Source: RUG563 sp045590215
GTDB taxonomy: Bacteria > Bacillota > Clostridia > Christensenellales > Aristaeellaceae
Assembly (NCBI GenBank): GCA_045590215.1
Contig: JAZNQO010000017.1
Location: 23,858-87,857 of the forward strand
Length of the DNA: 64,000 nucleotides
Reading direction: 5' to 3'
This document shows positions 31,685 to 40,092 of this stretch, one piece after another. The stretch's first letter is position 1; each line of letters starts with the position of its first letter. Below the pieces are notes generated by a model that was not told where the DNA came from, searched no databases, and worked only from the letters and a program-made list of their open reading frames with translations. Made by a program: the position numbers and the translations under genes.

Positions 31685-33715
31685 ATGCTGGCAGTTGTGT
31701 ATTTTTTGTTATTTGAAGTGGCAGGCGTAGCCATCAGCTTTTTCCTGCTGCCCAGAAAAAGTATAGTGGTAAAAGGATGGATTGGGCTGGTGCTGGGGCT
31801 GGGGCTGATGATGTGGCTGCCGGCGTTGTGCGCCCTTGTGTGCGATTTTACGGTGGACGCTCATCTGCTGGCCATGGTGCCGCTCTTTTTGCTGACGGGG
31901 CTTGCCTTCTTTTTCCGGGACAAAAGGGAAGCTGTGGCCTTTTCCGATAAGGATAAACATCTTTTGAAAATGCTGGCCATTGTGGCTCTGCCCTTGACCA
32001 TCATCGGTGCCTATCTGCAATACACCCATGTGCTGCGGCCGGTGGACGGCGCACTGCATACAGGGATGACCACTTATGGGGATATGCTGCTGCATATGTC
32101 CATCGCTTCCGGCAGCCGAAACATGGATTTTCCGCTGGAATATGCCATCTTGCCCGGTGAAAAAATGAACTACCCCTTCCTTGCGGATACGCTGTCCACT
32201 TCTTTCATGCTGCTGGGGTGGGATTTGCGCTTTGCCATGTTGGTGCCGGGGATTCTGATGATGGCGTTTACCTTCTCCGGTTATGTGATTTTAGCGCATC
32301 GCATGGCGGACACGAAAAAGGGTGCCGTGCTGGCGGTGCTGCTTTTCTTCCTCAACGGCGGCCTTGGGTTTATGTATCTGGTGGATATGCAGGGGGTGAG
32401 CTTGGGTTCCCCCGGCCAGAACGAATTGCAAAGTGCCGTGGGGCTTTGGGAGCGCATCAAGGCGGTGCTCAATGGCTGGTATCAGACGCCGGCCAATCAT
32501 GCGGAATTTTCTACCTATAACCTGCGCTGGAGCAACGTAATTGTGGATATGATGATTCCCCAGCGCACCACCCTTTGCGGCTGGACGATGCTGCTGCCCT
32601 GCCTGTATCTTTTGTACGATTTTGTGCGGCCGGAGGATGCCCTGCCCCTTGGGGTCAGCGTGCTGCACGGGGAAGACGGCCCGGTTTCCGTGTATACCAA
32701 GCGGCAGGTGCCCATGCGCCAGCTGATATTGCTTGGGGTTCTGGCCGGGATGCTGCCCATGGTGAACACGCATTGTTTCCTTGCGTTGGGGCTTATCAGT
32801 GCCGGATGGATGGTGTATGACTGCATCCGCAGCCGCAAGCAGATTGGAAAGACGCTGCTTGGCTGGTGCATTTACGGCAGCATTGCGGTGATCTTGGCGG
32901 CTCCGCAGCTCTTTACATGGACGTTCAGCCAAGCTGTCGGCAACGAAACCTTCCTCAATGTCCGCTTTAACTGGGTGAACAATACCGGAAACGGCCTGAA
33001 AGACAGCTGGCTGTGGTTCTGGATTAAAAATGTGGGGCTGCCCTTTGTGCTGATTCTGCTGTCCCTCTTGGAAAAGAACGAAAAGCGGCGGTTTATTGCC
33101 AGCGGTGCTTTTGTGATTTTCCTGCTGGCAGAGTTTATCCAGTTCCAGCCCAATGAATATGATAATTATAAATTGTTCTGCGTGTGGTATATGCTGTGCG
33201 CTGTGCTGGCGGCGGATTACGGGTTTGAATTGCTTGGGCGGCTGAAGGGCATGCGGGCCAAGCCTGTGATTGCGGCGATGGCCTTGATTTGCTTCTTCTT
33301 TACCGGCGTTCTGGCTGTGGCTACCGAAATGAACACCGATTGGCAGCTGTTCTCTAAAAAAGATGTGGAAGCGGCAGCCTTTGTGGAAGAGGAAACGGAA
33401 GAAGACGCTGTTTTCCTTACCGGCACCCAGCACATCAATTTGGTCGCTTCTCTTGCTGGGCGCAGGATTGTTTGCGGTACGGACAGCTGGCTCTATTACC
33501 ACGGCTATGATACCTCGGAACGCAAGGCGGATATCCGTTCCTTCTATGCCGACCCGGAGGGCAATCAGCCGGTGATTGAAAAATACGGCGTGGATTATGT
33601 GTTTGTGTCCTCATGGGAGCGCAGCGATATGACCGTGAACCAGCAGGCTCTGGATACCCTCTATGAACGTGCTTATGAAAAGGATGATATCATCATTTAC
33701 CGGGTGGGGGAATGA
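31685..33715 (+). CDS. Large polytopic membrane protein, GT-C glycosyltransferase-like
   Basis: A 676-residue protein with about twelve to fourteen hydrophobic helices in the first 560 residues and a soluble C-terminal domain (about 570-676). An early extracytoplasmic loop has an acidic pair (GMTTYGDMLLHMSIA and FPLEYAILPGEKMNYP), reminiscent of GT-C enzymes that use polyprenyl-linked sugars. The GtrA gene in the same operon fits a role in surface-glycan decoration. The family assignment is by architecture only. GGAGG precedes ATG 31685. Confidence 0.6.
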   Translation: MLAVVYFLLFEVAGVAISFFLLPRKSIVVKGWIGLVLGLGLMMWLPALCALVCDFTVDAHLLAMVPLFLLTGLAFFFRDKREAVAFSDKDKHLLKMLAIVALPLTIIGAYLQYTHVLRPVDGALHTGMTTYGDMLLHMSIASGSRNMDFPLEYAILPGEKMNYPFLADTLSTSFMLLGWDLRFAMLVPGILMMAFTFSGYVILAHRMADTKKGAVLAVLLFFLNGGLGFMYLVDMQGVSLGSPGQNELQSAVGLWERIKAVLNGWYQTPANHAEFSTYNLRWSNVIVDMMIPQRTTLCGWTMLLPCLYLLYDFVRPEDALPLGVSVLHGEDGPVSVYTKRQVPMRQLILLGVLAGMLPMVNTHCFLALGLISAGWMVYDCIRSRKQIGKTLLGWCIYGSIAVILAAPQLFTWTFSQAVGNETFLNVRFNWVNNTGNGLKDSWLWFWIKNVGLPFVLILLSLLEKNEKRRFIASGAFVIFLLAEFIQFQPNEYDNYKLFCVWYMLCAVLAADYGFELLGRLKGMRAKPVIAAMALICFFFTGVLAVATEMNTDWQLFSKKDVEAAAFVEEETEEDAVFLTGTQHINLVASLAGRRIVCGTDSWLYYHGYDTSERKADIRSFYADPEGNQPVIEKYGVDYVFVSSWERSDMTVNQQALDTLYERAYEKDDIIIYRVGE

Positions 33716-33721
33716 AGGAAA

Positions 33722-33964
33722 ATGCTGAACCGCTTTCTGCGCTATTCCCTGCAGCACCGCAAACCCATCCGGGTGTGGATGGAGGGTGAAAAAAAGTATC
33801 AGAATATCACGGTGATCGGGCTGGAGGAAAATCTGGTGCATTTCATCACCGCCCGGAAAAAAACGCCATCGTCTGTGCCCTTGGAAGCCTTTTTATCCGC
33901 TTCCTATGCCAGGGGCGATGACGGCGATACCCTGCAATACAGAGAGGAAGGAGACAAGGAATGA
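33722..33964 (+). CDS. Unknown 80-residue protein
   Basis: A small soluble, charged protein beginning MLNRFLRYSLQHRKPIRVW with a short beta-rich middle (KYQNITVIGLEENLVHFITA). The pattern resembles a small Hfq/Sm-like or WYL-like beta unit, but I would not assign it. It sits 6 nt after the GT-C-like gene and overlaps gtrA by 4 nt, so it is part of the same operon. Confidence 0.6.
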   Translation: MLNRFLRYSLQHRKPIRVWMEGEKKYQNITVIGLEENLVHFITARKKTPSSVPLEAFLSASYARGDDGDTLQYREEGDKE

Positions 33965-34422
33965 TCGAAAAAATCAAAGGCCTTTTGCACGATAAAGAAA
34001 AAATACGGGAGCTCACGGTGTATATTATTTTCGGGGTGCTCACCACGCTGGTCAATTGGATCATCTATCAGGTGCTCACCGGCGTCCTTGGCATGAACGG
34101 CCATGCGGAAGGAAGCGCGCCTTATCTTCTGATTGGCAATATTTCCAATTGGGTGGCGTGGGCGATTTCCGTGCTGTTTGCGTTTTTTACCAATAAACGC
34201 TATGTGTTCAAAAGCAATAAAACAAGGGAAAACGGTGCTTGGAAGGAATTTTCGCTGTTCGCTTCCGCCCGGGTGATGAGCTATCTGATCTTTGATCTGG
34301 GGCTCTATACCCTGCTCTTGTTCGTGCTGCCCCATCAGCTGGATAAGCTCCTGATGAACGTGCTGGTGGTGATTTTCAATTATCTGGCCAGCAAGCTGGT
34401 GATTTTCAGGAAGAAGGATTGA
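33961..34422 (+). CDS. GtrA family membrane protein
   Basis: A 153-residue protein with four membrane helices in the GtrA layout: IIFGVLTTLVNWIIYQVLT first, then the conserved VAWAISVLFAFFTNKRYVF motif around 70-90, and LASKLVIFRKK at the C-terminus. GtrA proteins are thought to flip polyprenyl-phosphate sugars for glycan or O-antigen modification. It accompanies the GT-C-like gene, which would use such lipid-linked sugars. A tandem palindrome begins 3 nt after its stop codon. Confidence 0.85.
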   Translation: MIEKIKGLLHDKEKIRELTVYIIFGVLTTLVNWIIYQVLTGVLGMNGHAEGSAPYLLIGNISNWVAWAISVLFAFFTNKRYVFKSNKTRENGAWKEFSLFASARVMSYLIFDLGLYTLLLFVLPHQLDKLLMNVLVVIFNYLASKLVIFRKKD

Positions 34423-34424
34423 CA

Positions 34425-34476
34425 GGGGGCTTATGCAGCCCCCAGCCCCCCTGCATCAGGGGACATTGTCCCCTGA
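34425..34476. repeat. Tandem GC-rich palindromes (REP-like), two units
   Basis: Unit 1: GGGGGCT (34425-34431) with AGCCCCC (34437-34443), loop TATGC. Unit 2: TCAGGGGAC (34456-34464) with GTCCCCTGA (34468-34476). The first has nearly the same sequence as a unit at 52356-52376 (GGGGCT, TACGC-type loop, AGCCCC). Confidence 0.75.
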
Positions 34477-34574
34477 ACCCCGGAAAGCGAACAGGAGGGA
34501 AGGGAAGAAAAGCAGTTTCCGCTTGTGACTTGTTTGGAATGAAGCAATTTTTGTTTTTCGGGTGAATGGAAAAT

Positions 34575-34619
34575 GAAAAAACGCCCAGTGAGAAATGAAT
34601 TTCTCCTGCGGCGTTTTTT
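34575..34619. terminator. Bidirectional terminator between gtrA and addB
   Basis: AAAAAACGC (34575-34583) with GCGTTTTTT (34611-34619), and an inner stem GAGAAAT/ATTTCTC. T runs on both strands. Confidence 0.8.
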
Positions 34620-34721
34620 GCATTTTCGACGGACGCCGTCGGCATCCGTCAGGACGGCGAAACGCCGTCCGACCCGGAAAACGGTACATGTATTTGAGGA
34701 TGTTAACTTGTATATGGATTG

Positions 34722-37700
34722 TTAATTCTGTGCTTGGTTGATTTTTTCCAGCAGCGCATCGAAGGTCATGTTTTCCATGGTGCGGTTATTTTCCGGCGCA
34801 GCGGCGGTGCCTTTGCGGCAGATGGCGGCATAATCGCAGAAGGCGCAGGGGCCGTTGCCGTTTTTATCGCAAAGGGGAGAAGCCTGAATGTGCCCGGCGT
34901 GCATTTTTTCGGACAGCTGGGCAGCGCATGAGGCGGCATGCTGAATGAGAAGGTGCATTTCATCCAAAGAGGCAAGGGCACTGCGCTTATCAAAGCTGCC
35001 GTCTTTGAGCACGCTTTTTGGCAGCGTGAGGGGCGGCGTGCCGCTGTCCATTTTTTCCAGAATGGCCACATCTTTCAGTGCCACGCCTTTCAGGGACAGC
35101 ATCCGTGCCAGTGCATCCTCGATATCCGTTTTATCTTCTTGCGCATCCAGCAGAGGGTCTGCCACCTGCATATAAAACGCCCCGGCAGGCTGCGCCTTTT
35201 CGTCGATGGAGAGGGCGGCCTTGAGGTAAAGCAGCAACTGCAATTGCGCCCCCCAGAACACCTGCGCCGGGTCCAGCTTTTTCTGGCCGGATTTATAGTC
35301 CACCACCCGGAAATAAACGCCCTCATCCCCGGCATAGCGGTCAATACGGTCAATGATGCCCCGGATATACACCCGGCGGCCGTCTTTCAGCGTTAGCAAA
35401 ATGGGGGGAATGCCCCCTTCATAGCCAAAGCGTACCTCCGCATGGGCGGGCTGAAAGGCACTTTGCCGGGCACCTTTGGTAAACGTCCAGGCAACCCTAC
35501 GCAGCACCTTACGGTATTTTTCCCCCAAAGCACGCATCCGGGCACTATCGCCCATAACGCCGCTCAAATGCTGGTCAAACAGAGCTTGGGATGCGCTGTC
35601 GATCAATTGATCGCAGCTTTTTTTGTCAATCTGCGGCCAGCCGGGGGTTTGGGGCAAAAGGCGTACAAAGCCCTCCAAGGCACTGTGATAAAAGTTTCCG
35701 GCATCAATGGGGGTCAGCGTCCATTCTTTTCGTGGCTTGGGGATCAGGCCGTTTTCCACAAAATGCTTATAGGGGCAAACGGCGAAGTTTTCCAGCCGGC
35801 TGACGGACATGATGCGCTCCATAAAGAGGCTTCTGGTCACTTCCCTTGGCAGGGGCGAAGCGGCATTTTCCGGCAGAAAGGCCCGGCGCAAGGCCTGTGC
35901 CTGATCTTTGGTTTCTTCTGCGGTGCAAAGGTATTTCCATGCCTCCAACCATTCACCCGAAAGCTGCCCTTTCTGCATTTGCAAGCCTATGGCGTTCAGC
36001 GCAGGCAATGGGGAGAGGGGGGATGTGACCGGATTCTTTTGCAGCATGCCGCCCTCTTCAATCAGGGAAGGGAATAGCCGGCGGATGTGCCGGAGCCCTG
36101 AAAAGGGGCGAATGGCCGTGCCGTCCTGGGTTGCCAGCGCATAGGAAAGATACAGCTTTTCCGTGGGGGCAGAAAGGCATTTCCAAATGTCCAGCTGCTT
36201 CAGGGCGTCCTGCCCTTCATCGGAAAGGGACAAATAGGCGTTGAGAGCCTGTTCCATATCCTGCTGCTCCTCATTGGATAAGAGCACTTTGGTGGCAGGG
36301 GCGGAAATCACATCCGTCATGGAGGCGGCGAAAAGCACCTTGGGGCGGCCGAGGGGCAGGGAACCGATGCGGCCGCACATGACGCACCGGGCACTGGGGG
36401 GCAGGGAAGCCAGTTCACAGCTTTCAAGCCCGGCGGCGATGAAAATGCAAAGCCGGGCTGCCGTTACTTTTGTATTGCCAAGCAGGGCGTATGCTTGCTC
36501 CATCAGCCGCAGTATCATCTGCCAAACCTGACGGCATTGCACTGCTTCCGCCGGCATATTCCGGGCCATCAATTGCTCCTGATTATATAGAAGCGTTCCG
36601 TACACGTTGGTTTCTTCCAGATAGCGATAGAGGGCAATCAGCACGCTTTCCGCCTGTGCGTCCTCCCGGATGGCCTGCCGCAGCTTTTCCAAGGGGGCGA
36701 TGAGCAGAAGCCTCGCTTCCTCGGCGGCAGTTTTTTCTTCCTCGCTGCCCCGTTCAAAGGGGGCAAGCCATTTCTTGCCCCGGATGCCGTAGGACAAAAG
36801 ATAATTTTCCAATTGCCAGCCCTGCTCCGGCAGAAGAGGTGCATAGCCGGATTTGATCATGGCCAGCATTTCGCTTTCGGGATAGCCCTCTGCCATAGCA
36901 CGCAGGGAAGCAATCAAAAACCGTGCGGCCCCATGATGGGCGGCAGGCAGTTTTTGCCCCACATAGCAGGGAATGTGATAAGCGGATAATACTTCGTGCA
37001 AAGTACCGGAGAGGCTGTCGTCCCCCATCACCACTGCCATATCCGCAAAAGAGATACCGCTTTCGTGCAGCCGCAGCATTTCCCCGGCAATGAAGTGGGC
37101 TTCAAAATAGGGGGTGGGGGCGGCGTAAAGCCGCAGGGCACTTTGCGGGGAGGAGGAGGGAATGGCCGGGGTTTTCAGATATTGCTCTGACAGATAGGAA
37201 AGAGATGGAGCCTTTTTTGTTTCCGGTGCTTTCAGCGGCGTGATGGCGCAGGAAATGCCCATAGCTTCCGCCTCTTTTTTCAGCCGCAGTGCACTTTCCC
37301 ATACTGGGGCAAAATGCACGTTTTCTTCCATCACCATCAACGCTTCCAGATGGAGAGCCTCTTGGGACAGGGCGCAGATCAGCCGGTTCATCTGCCCGAT
37401 GAACACATCAAAGCCCCATACGCATACGCCGGCTCCCCTTGCAATGCCGCTGTCGTGCAGGCGGCGGAGCATGCTTTCCGTCACATCTTCCCCGTCCACA
37501 AATTGCCCGGAAAGCAACGCAGCATAGGCAGTGTAGATCAGAGCCAGATCGGTGAATTTATCCTTCTTTGCGCCTTCTTTTAAGGCGGCTGCGTATTCAG
37601 TTAATTGGTCTGGAGTCAGGCCTGCTTGCTTGAAGCCGGAAATCAGCGTGCCCATCCGGGCAATGAAGCCCTGCTTATTGGCGGCGGATTCAAAATAGCG

Positions 37701-37994
37701 GAGCTGCTTTTTGTTTTCCGTCAGCACCCTTGCCAGTGCCATTTGCTTGCCCCGGTCGTCAATCCGGGTAAGCGCATCCTGCCCGGCGGCGGCAAAAACA
37801 CGTTCCGTCAGCCGGGAAGGGGATAAAACTTCGATATCAAAAAAGCCGGGGGCTTGTAAGCCCTGCATCAAATCCCGTTCGGTTTGCAGGGTGTATTGTT
37901 CCGGCACGATGACCAGCATTTTTTTGTATTCCCGGCAAAGGGAAATAAGCCGTTCCCTTGCGGCATCGCCGGAGCCGCTGCGGATATGCAGCAT
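34722..37994 (-). CDS. addB: AddB-like helicase/nuclease subunit (PD-(D/E)XK)
   Basis: A 1090-residue homologue of AddB, the second subunit of the AddAB recombination nuclease. The C-terminal nuclease carries the Fe-S cysteines (AVCPYKHFVENGL near 765 and GPCAFCDYAAICR near 1060) and the PD-(D/E)XK core (VVDYKSGQKKLDPAQ near 950, preceded by RIDRY). The N-terminal P-loop position reads RSGSGDAARERLIS instead of a GxxGxGKS/T loop, so the Walker A lysine is missing. It is followed by no addA in this window, although addA is usually adjacent. AGGAGGGGGG precedes the ATG. Confidence 0.82.
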   Translation of the reverse strand: MLHIRSGSGDAARERLISLCREYKKMLVIVPEQYTLQTERDLMQGLQAPGFFDIEVLSPSRLTERVFAAAGQDALTRIDDRGKQMALARVLTENKKQLRYFESAANKQGFIARMGTLISGFKQAGLTPDQLTEYAAALKEGAKKDKFTDLALIYTAYAALLSGQFVDGEDVTESMLRRLHDSGIARGAGVCVWGFDVFIGQMNRLICALSQEALHLEALMVMEENVHFAPVWESALRLKKEAEAMGISCAITPLKAPETKKAPSLSYLSEQYLKTPAIPSSSPQSALRLYAAPTPYFEAHFIAGEMLRLHESGISFADMAVVMGDDSLSGTLHEVLSAYHIPCYVGQKLPAAHHGAARFLIASLRAMAEGYPESEMLAMIKSGYAPLLPEQGWQLENYLLSYGIRGKKWLAPFERGSEEEKTAAEEARLLLIAPLEKLRQAIREDAQAESVLIALYRYLEETNVYGTLLYNQEQLMARNMPAEAVQCRQVWQMILRLMEQAYALLGNTKVTAARLCIFIAAGLESCELASLPPSARCVMCGRIGSLPLGRPKVLFAASMTDVISAPATKVLLSNEEQQDMEQALNAYLSLSDEGQDALKQLDIWKCLSAPTEKLYLSYALATQDGTAIRPFSGLRHIRRLFPSLIEEGGMLQKNPVTSPLSPLPALNAIGLQMQKGQLSGEWLEAWKYLCTAEETKDQAQALRRAFLPENAASPLPREVTRSLFMERIMSVSRLENFAVCPYKHFVENGLIPKPRKEWTLTPIDAGNFYHSALEGFVRLLPQTPGWPQIDKKSCDQLIDSASQALFDQHLSGVMGDSARMRALGEKYRKVLRRVAWTFTKGARQSAFQPAHAEVRFGYEGGIPPILLTLKDGRRVYIRGIIDRIDRYAGDEGVYFRVVDYKSGQKKLDPAQVFWGAQLQLLLYLKAALSIDEKAQPAGAFYMQVADPLLDAQEDKTDIEDALARMLSLKGVALKDVAILEKMDSGTPPLTLPKSVLKDGSFDKRSALASLDEMHLLIQHAASCAAQLSEKMHAGHIQASPLCDKNGNGPCAFCDYAAICRKGTAAAPENNRTMENMTFDALLEKINQAQN

Positions 37995-38098
37995 ATACCC
38001 CCCTCCTTTTCTGCTTTATTACCAATAGAATATCACATTTTGGGGAAATGGAAAAGAAAAAATATTTTGGAAAAGACCGTTTGAGAGGGGGATTTATC

Positions 38099-38127
38099 TT
38101 GTTTTTTTGGGCTGTTACGGTTATAAT
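38099..38127 (+). promoter_or_regulatory. Promoter of glnS
   Basis: TTGTTT (38099-38104), 17 nt, TATAAT (38122-38127), 66 nt before the ATG. No T-box leader is visible between promoter and gene. Confidence 0.7.
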
Positions 38128-38192
38128 GATAAAATCCGGAAAAATAGTTATTTCCGGGAAAACGAAAGCTGTGACAAGGAGGTTTTGGAACG

Positions 38193-39938
38193 ATGGAAAA
38201 CGAAGTTGTACGCACAAATTTCATCTGGGACGCTATCGACCGGGATTTGGAGGAAGGACGCTACCAGCAAGTGCACACCCGTTTCCCTCCCGAACCCAAC
38301 GGATATATGCACATCGGCCATTGCAAGGCCCTGATTATGGACTTTCTGACGGCAGAAAAATACGGCGGCAAGTGTAACCTGCGCTTTGACGATACCAACC
38401 CTGCCAAGGAAGACACCGAATATGTGGAAGCCATCAAGCGGGATATCAACTGGCTGGGCTTCCATTGGACGGGCGGCCTGTATTACGCCAGCGATTATTA
38501 TGACCAGTGCTACGAAATTGCCGAAGACTGGATCAAGCGTGGACTTGCCTATGTGGACGAACTGACCCCCGAAGAAATGCGAGAATACCGTGGCACGCTG
38601 ACCAAGCCCGGCAAAAATTCTCCCTTCCGGGATCGGCCTTGGGAAGAATCTTTAGACCTCTTCCGGCGCATGAAGAACGGCGAATTCCCGGAAAAGAGCC
38701 TGACGCTCCGGGCGAAGATTGATATGGCCAGCCCCAACATCGTCATGCGTGACCCGGCTATGTATCGTATTCTGTATAAAGAGCATTGGCGCACGGGCAG
38801 CAAATGGTGCATCTATCCCATGTACGATTTTGCCCATCCCATCGGCGACGCATTGGAAGGCATCAGCCATTCTCTGTGCTCTTTGGAATACGAAATTCAT
38901 CGGCCGCTTTATGACTGGGTGGTGGAGCATGCGGCCAATATGCTGCCTGCCCGTCCGAGGCAGATTGAATTTGCAAGGCTCAATATGACCCGTACAGTCA
39001 TGAGCAAGCGCAAGCTCCGTGCTCTTGTTGAAGGCGGCTATGTGAGCGGCTGGGATGACCCCCGGATGCCCACGCTGTCTGCCCTTCGCCGCCGTGGCTA
39101 TACCGCCGCCGCCATTCGGGATTTTGTGAGCCGTATCGGCCTTTCCAAGGCGGACAGCGTTGTGGATACCGCCATGCTGGAAGCGTGCGTCAGGCAGGAC
39201 CTTGATCAGAACGCCGCCCGTGTTTCCGCGGTGCTGCGCCCCATCAAGGTGGTGCTGACCAACTGGCCGGAAAATGAAAAACGGGAACTGGTTGTGGAAA
39301 ATCATCCCAAGAACCCGGAAATGGGTACCCATACGGTGAATCTTGGCCGGGAAATCTATATCGACGCAGAAGACTTCATGGAAGTGCCGGCCAATAAATT
39401 CCAGCGGATGTATCCCGGCTTTGAAGTGCGTTTGAAGGGTGCCTGCATTGTGAAGTGCGAAGGCTGCACGAAGGACGAAAAAGGCAATGTGATCGAAATT
39501 CAGTGCACCGTGGACTTTGATTCCTTCGCCGGCTGCGAAGGCAGCGGACGGAAGATCAAGGGCAAGGTGCTGCATTGGGTGAACGCAGAAGATGCCGTGC
39601 CCTTTGAAGCCCGGCTCTATGACCCCCTGCTGCCGGCAGAAGGCGAAGAAACGGCCGCCGCCGAGGAAGAGGCCGAAGAAGTGGTGGTGGACGTGGAAGA
39701 AGAAGCCGCCGAAGAAACGGACGCTTTGACCCGGAAGGATTACGCTTTCCTGAAGGAAATTTCCCCCAACACCCTGACGGTGCTGAAGGGCTACGCCGAA
39801 CCCATGGTGCGTGACTGTGAAAGCGGCACCAGCTTCCAGTTTGTCCGGGTGGGCTATTTCTGCAAGGATCCCGATTCCACAAATGAACTGCCTGTTTTCA
39901 ACCGCACGGTGGAACTCAACGGCATCAAGCTGGGTTAA
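38193..39938 (+). CDS. glnS: Glutaminyl-tRNA synthetase with an acidic insertion
   Basis: Charges tRNA-Gln with glutamine directly. The 581-residue class I synthetase has FPPEPNGYMHIGH (HIGH motif near 41), FDDTNPAKE near 68, VMSKRK as the KMSKS equivalent (near 270), and the two-domain anticodon-binding barrel. An unusual 35-40 residue Glu/Ala/Val-rich insertion lies at about 480-520, between LYDPLLPAE and DYAFLKEISPNTL. E. coli GlnRS has only a short loop there. Most Bacillota lack GlnRS and use GatCAB instead, so its presence implies acquisition at some point. AAGGAGG precedes the ATG. Confidence 0.94.
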   Translation: MENEVVRTNFIWDAIDRDLEEGRYQQVHTRFPPEPNGYMHIGHCKALIMDFLTAEKYGGKCNLRFDDTNPAKEDTEYVEAIKRDINWLGFHWTGGLYYASDYYDQCYEIAEDWIKRGLAYVDELTPEEMREYRGTLTKPGKNSPFRDRPWEESLDLFRRMKNGEFPEKSLTLRAKIDMASPNIVMRDPAMYRILYKEHWRTGSKWCIYPMYDFAHPIGDALEGISHSLCSLEYEIHRPLYDWVVEHAANMLPARPRQIEFARLNMTRTVMSKRKLRALVEGGYVSGWDDPRMPTLSALRRRGYTAAAIRDFVSRIGLSKADSVVDTAMLEACVRQDLDQNAARVSAVLRPIKVVLTNWPENEKRELVVENHPKNPEMGTHTVNLGREIYIDAEDFMEVPANKFQRMYPGFEVRLKGACIVKCEGCTKDEKGNVIEIQCTVDFDSFAGCEGSGRKIKGKVLHWVNAEDAVPFEARLYDPLLPAEGEETAAAEEEAEEVVVDVEEEAAEETDALTRKDYAFLKEISPNTLTVLKGYAEPMVRDCESGTSFQFVRVGYFCKDPDSTNELPVFNRTVELNGIKLG

Positions 39939-40025
39939 GAAAAATATTGCTACCCACCCTGAACACGGAGAGAATGTTTTCAAGAAGGAAACAGGAAGGC
40001 TTCCGAATTGGTTTTCGGTGGGGGT

Positions 40026-40064
40026 GCGGGGGAGGGTCTTTTGACTCAAAAGACCCTCCCCCGC
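40026..40064. repeat. Dispersed palindrome, copy 3
   Basis: A perfect 19-bp inverted repeat, GCGGGGGAGGGTCTTTTGA with its complement around one C, preceded by GGTGGGGGT and followed by AAAATAC. It shares the GGGTGCGGG/CCCGCAAAA frame with the copy at 10501, and GGTGGG plus the GGGAGGG...TCTTT layout with 10309 in reverse. It lies between glnS and gltX. Confidence 0.7.
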
Positions 40065-40092
40065 AAAATACACATTTACAGGAGGAATAACA

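Larger units (their letters stand above)
34423..34721. other. Intergenic region with repeats and a terminator
   Basis: 299 nt between convergent gtrA and addB. It holds two tandem GC-rich hairpins, a bidirectional terminator, and the palindrome GGACGGCGAAACGCCGTCC (34652-34670). No gene seen. Confidence 0.7.

Noticed and set aside
38040..38192. T-box leader before glnS
   Set aside because: No T-box core (TGGNACC) or matching antiterminator was seen; the palindrome before gltX also does not match a T-box.
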